From Bagarius yarrelli (lineage: Eukaryota; Chordata; Actinopteri; Siluriformes; Sisoridae): DNA of 64,000 nt. Below, in pieces: positions 61,137 to 64,000 of this stretch. Both the position numbers and the translations under genes were made by a program. The stretch covers positions 535,733-599,732 of the forward strand of contig VCAZ01000042.1 of assembly GCA_005784505.1 (NCBI GenBank). Reading direction: 5' to 3'. Numbering within the stretch: position 1 is the stretch's first letter; every line of letters begins with the position of its first letter. The notes beneath the pieces were generated by a model, which saw only the letters and a program-made list of their open reading frames with translations, was not told the origin of the DNA and did not search any database.

Positions 61137-64000
61137 CTAAATGAGTGGGAAAGAGAATGAAAAGAGGTCAGACTAAAATTTTACTACTAAAGACAGATAG
61201 ATATTTATTTTGATTTTGTATTCATCCCTTTTATTCTTGACTCCATAATGTTTTTAAGCATTGCAACAGAATATCAGGTACATGACTGAAGCATATCGGG
61301 GTTTTTTTTTAAGTTTATAATGCTAAACAGATATCTGTTTTTTTAATAAGCACTGGCTTTGCAGTTGTAAATTCCTTATGTATCTCAAATCCAACCAATC
61401 CTGGTAGCCTTGCCACAGACAGAGCAACTCCTAGCCTTATCCTCCCGGACATTTAATAGGTCAACACACATTTCAGAAGCTTAAAACAGGTATAAAATGT
61501 AATAATGTGCATTAAAGTCTCTTGACAGCAGAAATGTACAAATATTTAGAGTGCCAATTAACGGGTTTTTGCTTGGATTCAGAATTACCTGTTTTTCCTG
61601 GCAAAACTTTATAACCCTTTAAAAGGAATATACAAAAATCTCCCAGGCAAATTAAATCCAATTTACTTTAAGTTCTAACATGGTTCCAAAATGTATTGGC
61701 CAATCATATGCATTGGCTACATGCTATATACATTTGATACATCATTGGACACATAAAGTAGCTATCATTGGATTTGGATCTATAGATATGCATTGATTGC
61801 TAAAGTCTAAACAATTTGTAATTCTGCTCGGTCAAACCCAGCATCTAATTCGGTACAATGGCCCAATCCTCCGAGCTGGAGATCTGTTTGTCCACGTCAT
61901 TTGAGAGCTTTATGAATATCACTTCATTCCAAAGCTAATCCATAAACAGATAATGCTCTCAATATAGAAGGACTTGATAGTGCCCTGTTTTTAAAGTTGG
62001 TGTACTCAGTTTTAAAACATGAGGTTTCGTAAAAGAAAAAAAACAACAATCTGTATTCATGTTTGTGAGTGTGTAAATGCATGTGTTGGCTTAGACAACA
62101 AAAGCTGATGGCTGGAACTAACTGGAGAAACAGAGAGGGAAAAAACACTGTTCATTTGGTACGCAGAGCTGAAATAAAAGACATCAAAGAAATTGGAGGG
62201 AGATCTAGCGTCCAACCCCCTAATTAACGAAGGCGGTGGTGAAAAGAGTGCATGGGGTAGAGATGGCTGTGCCAACTTCTCATGAATCACAGAGACCCAG
62301 ATCAGAGCCTGTCTGTATGCCTTTCCACATCCCAGTACTTGATGACAAGCCGGCAGTGACTGGTTGTCAAGCTATGCTTTGCCTAGCGGTTCTATGCACA
62401 TCACCTTGGGTTGGGTAACTGAGTAAAGTCTTGTTTATTTTGCAGAGGTGAGTATGAATGAGTGAGAATGCCCGCATGACTAGTCATTTGGGATAAATCA
62501 GTGACAGTGCAATGCCAAATGAAAGCTAGCGTACAAAAAGATGTGACGTGCGGGTGTGCAAACGAATCAATTACAAGAACAAAAACATTCAGTTTCCTGT
62601 TCATTGATTGTCCATGGAAATTCTCTTGCAATTAGTTGAGAATACTTCAAACATTTTTTTTAATGGAGCTTTCCATGTACAGATGCTTTCGAAAAATTGA
62701 AACGTGTGATTCATTTGATTTATTTATTTTCCTTTTTTTTTTGTCTTTGCTGTTCTGATGCCATGTTCACATTTAATACGTTCAGACATCTGCAGGAATC
62801 GAGCTGCAGTCCTTGGGCCTGTAATTACAGGGGCTCCTGAAGTAAATTATAGCTATTTGTGTCTGGTTCCTCCCATCTGGACCACCCAGATAGAGGACCG
62901 AGTAAGAGCTGTTGCTCAGCCAGTCTCCAGATGGGAGCTCTGCTCTTCTCTCCAGCGCTCTCTCTCTCTCTCTCTCTCTTTCCACCCACCACTGCTGTCC
63001 GATTAAAGAGACAGGAGCACAAATACTTTCACAGCCAGAAATACAGCCACAAGGAATGAGAGGAAATGGGCAGAGGAACTGGAACACGTATTTAAGAATA
63101 GGCAGGAGTTTTTTTTAATCTTATCTGCTGTTTCTAGGGATAGTTTTTTTTAGGAAGCCATGTTTTACCTTACTTCCTATAACAGATCAGCTAAGCCCTA
63201 AGAGAGAGAGAATATAAAGAGGTTTAATGCCCATAACTTTAATTTAAAACAGTAAAAACAAGACTCTGTTAACTTCCTATAAAAGGCTAATGTGTTTTGA
63301 TCCATCAGCAGCCTCTCTTGTGCTTTCCCTCTCAGGCTAAGCACCTCTTTTGTGTCCCACATCATTTTTCACAGCCCTGGGAGTGACATCATCACCGCAG
63401 GCCAATTATCTACCAGGAGGGTCCAACCACTGCTCTCCAGCTAAAAAACAAACTAACCTCAATATCTTGTAAAACTAATCAATTGCTTATTTACTGCTCC
63501 ACAGTCTCTGTCGATAAAACATCAGTGCTAAAAGCTAAATCCACCCTGATCCCTACTATCTTGGTATAGCTTGGACTCCAGACAGCAATGGTGTGAAGGC
63601 TGACATTCTCAGCAGGCAGTGTGTAAATTAGCGTGTAATTAAGCATAGAGAAAAAAAAACCCCTCTTCCTCTCGGGTCAGCACTTTACTGGACCCTGTCA
63701 TCAGAATTACCGACACACCCTTTTCAGCCGCTCACCAAGCAATACGCCTAATCTACCAAGCCAGAAAGAGACATAAGACTAACACACCAGTTTATGTTCA
63801 TGCAGTTACCACAACATTAGAATATCTTGATCATTTAAAAGCTAATACGCAGCAGAAATAACAAACCGGGTGATTATTAAACCTCGTAGGACATTTTTCA
63901 TAGTGTGCCTGTCTGTGTGTGTGTATGTGTAACAAGTGGTGCTGTAGTGCCGAGTTGCTGGCACCCAGTCTTCAGACCATTACACCAGGCCACCTTCAAA
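61137..64000. other. ptch2 5' intron reaching the window edge
   Basis: No segment on the - strand encodes the expected TM1 region (…LWVE before GSRVSREL), so the upstream exon or exons lie beyond position 64000. Contains the Gli-site element, a (CT)n tract (62956-62978) and several complex patches (62.2-62.6 and 62.75-63.1 kb). Confidence 0.6.
62871..62936. promoter_or_regulatory. candidate Gli-responsive element in the ptch2 5' region
   Basis: GACCACCCA (62880-62888) is an exact Gli consensus. It overlaps the left arm of a perfect 11-bp inverted repeat: TCCCATCTGGA (62871-62881) and TCCAGATGGGA (62926-62936). Each arm carries a bHLH E-box (CATCTG / CAGATG). A homeodomain-type TAATTA lies just left (62822-62827). 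The position, upstream of the first visible ptch2 exon and so within a 5' intron, fits Patched genes being direct Gli targets. Function is inferred. Confidence 0.5.

Noticed and set aside
61137..64000. Search for ptch2 exon(s) 1-2
   Set aside because: No - strand segment encodes the TM1 region or an LWVE-type end with a donor in the right phase; the 5' end must be outside the window.
1..64000. CRISPR arrays, operons, ribosome-binding sites, prokaryotic origins
   Set aside because: The window is spliced vertebrate DNA; repeats are microsatellites, SINEs and transposons, with no regular spacer-repeat structure.

Overview
The window looks like vertebrate nuclear DNA from a teleost fish. Genes are split by short GT-AG introns. 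The background is AT-rich and full of microsatellites, tRNA-derived fish SINEs and decayed Tc1-like transposons. The SINE family, with a tail reading roughly 'TCGCTCTGGATAAGGGCG', is one I associate with otophysan fishes such as catfishes and characins. That assignment is an inference, not a measurement.

Layout, left to right. (1) 1-13.6 kb has no protein gene I can support. It holds microsatellites, SINE fragments, a degenerate tandem array of about 270-bp units (9.05-10.95 kb) and a few patches that look like conserved non-coding DNA. (2) 13.66-15.46 kb carries a complete mir-23 / mir-27 / mir-24 microRNA cluster on the + strand, recognised from the exact or near-exact mature sequences and their hairpins. 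(3) 15.5-25.8 kb is repeat-rich intergenic DNA. (4) 25.86-33.58 kb is a complete kif2c (MCAK, kinesin-13) gene on the + strand: 22 coding exons, 699 codons plus stop, a compact ETS/CRE/CHR/E2F-type promoter and a poly(A) signal. (5) 33.6-47.1 kb is intergenic: dispersed teleost repeats, two Tc1-like remnants, SINEs, a small GC-rich patch at 38.2 kb with a perfect RFX X-box, and a candidate element at 45.1 kb with an exact Gli site. (6) 47.1-64 kb is ptch2 on the - strand (Patched 2, Hedgehog receptor). Twenty constitutive coding exons (1331 residues) are visible; the N-terminal exon or exons lie beyond the right edge. The visible 5' intron contains an exact Gli site.

Functional reading. ptch2 is a receptor and feedback target of Hedgehog signalling, and exact Gli 9-mers occur only in the 45-63 kb part of the window. 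kif2c is a mitotic microtubule depolymerase with a cell-cycle-type promoter. kif2c and PTCH2 are also close together in human (1p34), so the neighbourhood is ancient. The microRNA cluster lies about 34 kb from ptch2. In human the paralogous mir-23b/27b/24-1 cluster lies near PTCH1 (9q22), so this window appears to preserve the second copy of an ancestral Patched + mir-23~27~24 block.

Most worth checking: the microRNA cluster and its linkage to ptch2; an in-frame 81-bp extra exon of ptch2 between canonical exons 12 and 13; the Gli site framed by an 11-bp inverted repeat; and the shortened kinesin-13 neck in kif2c.
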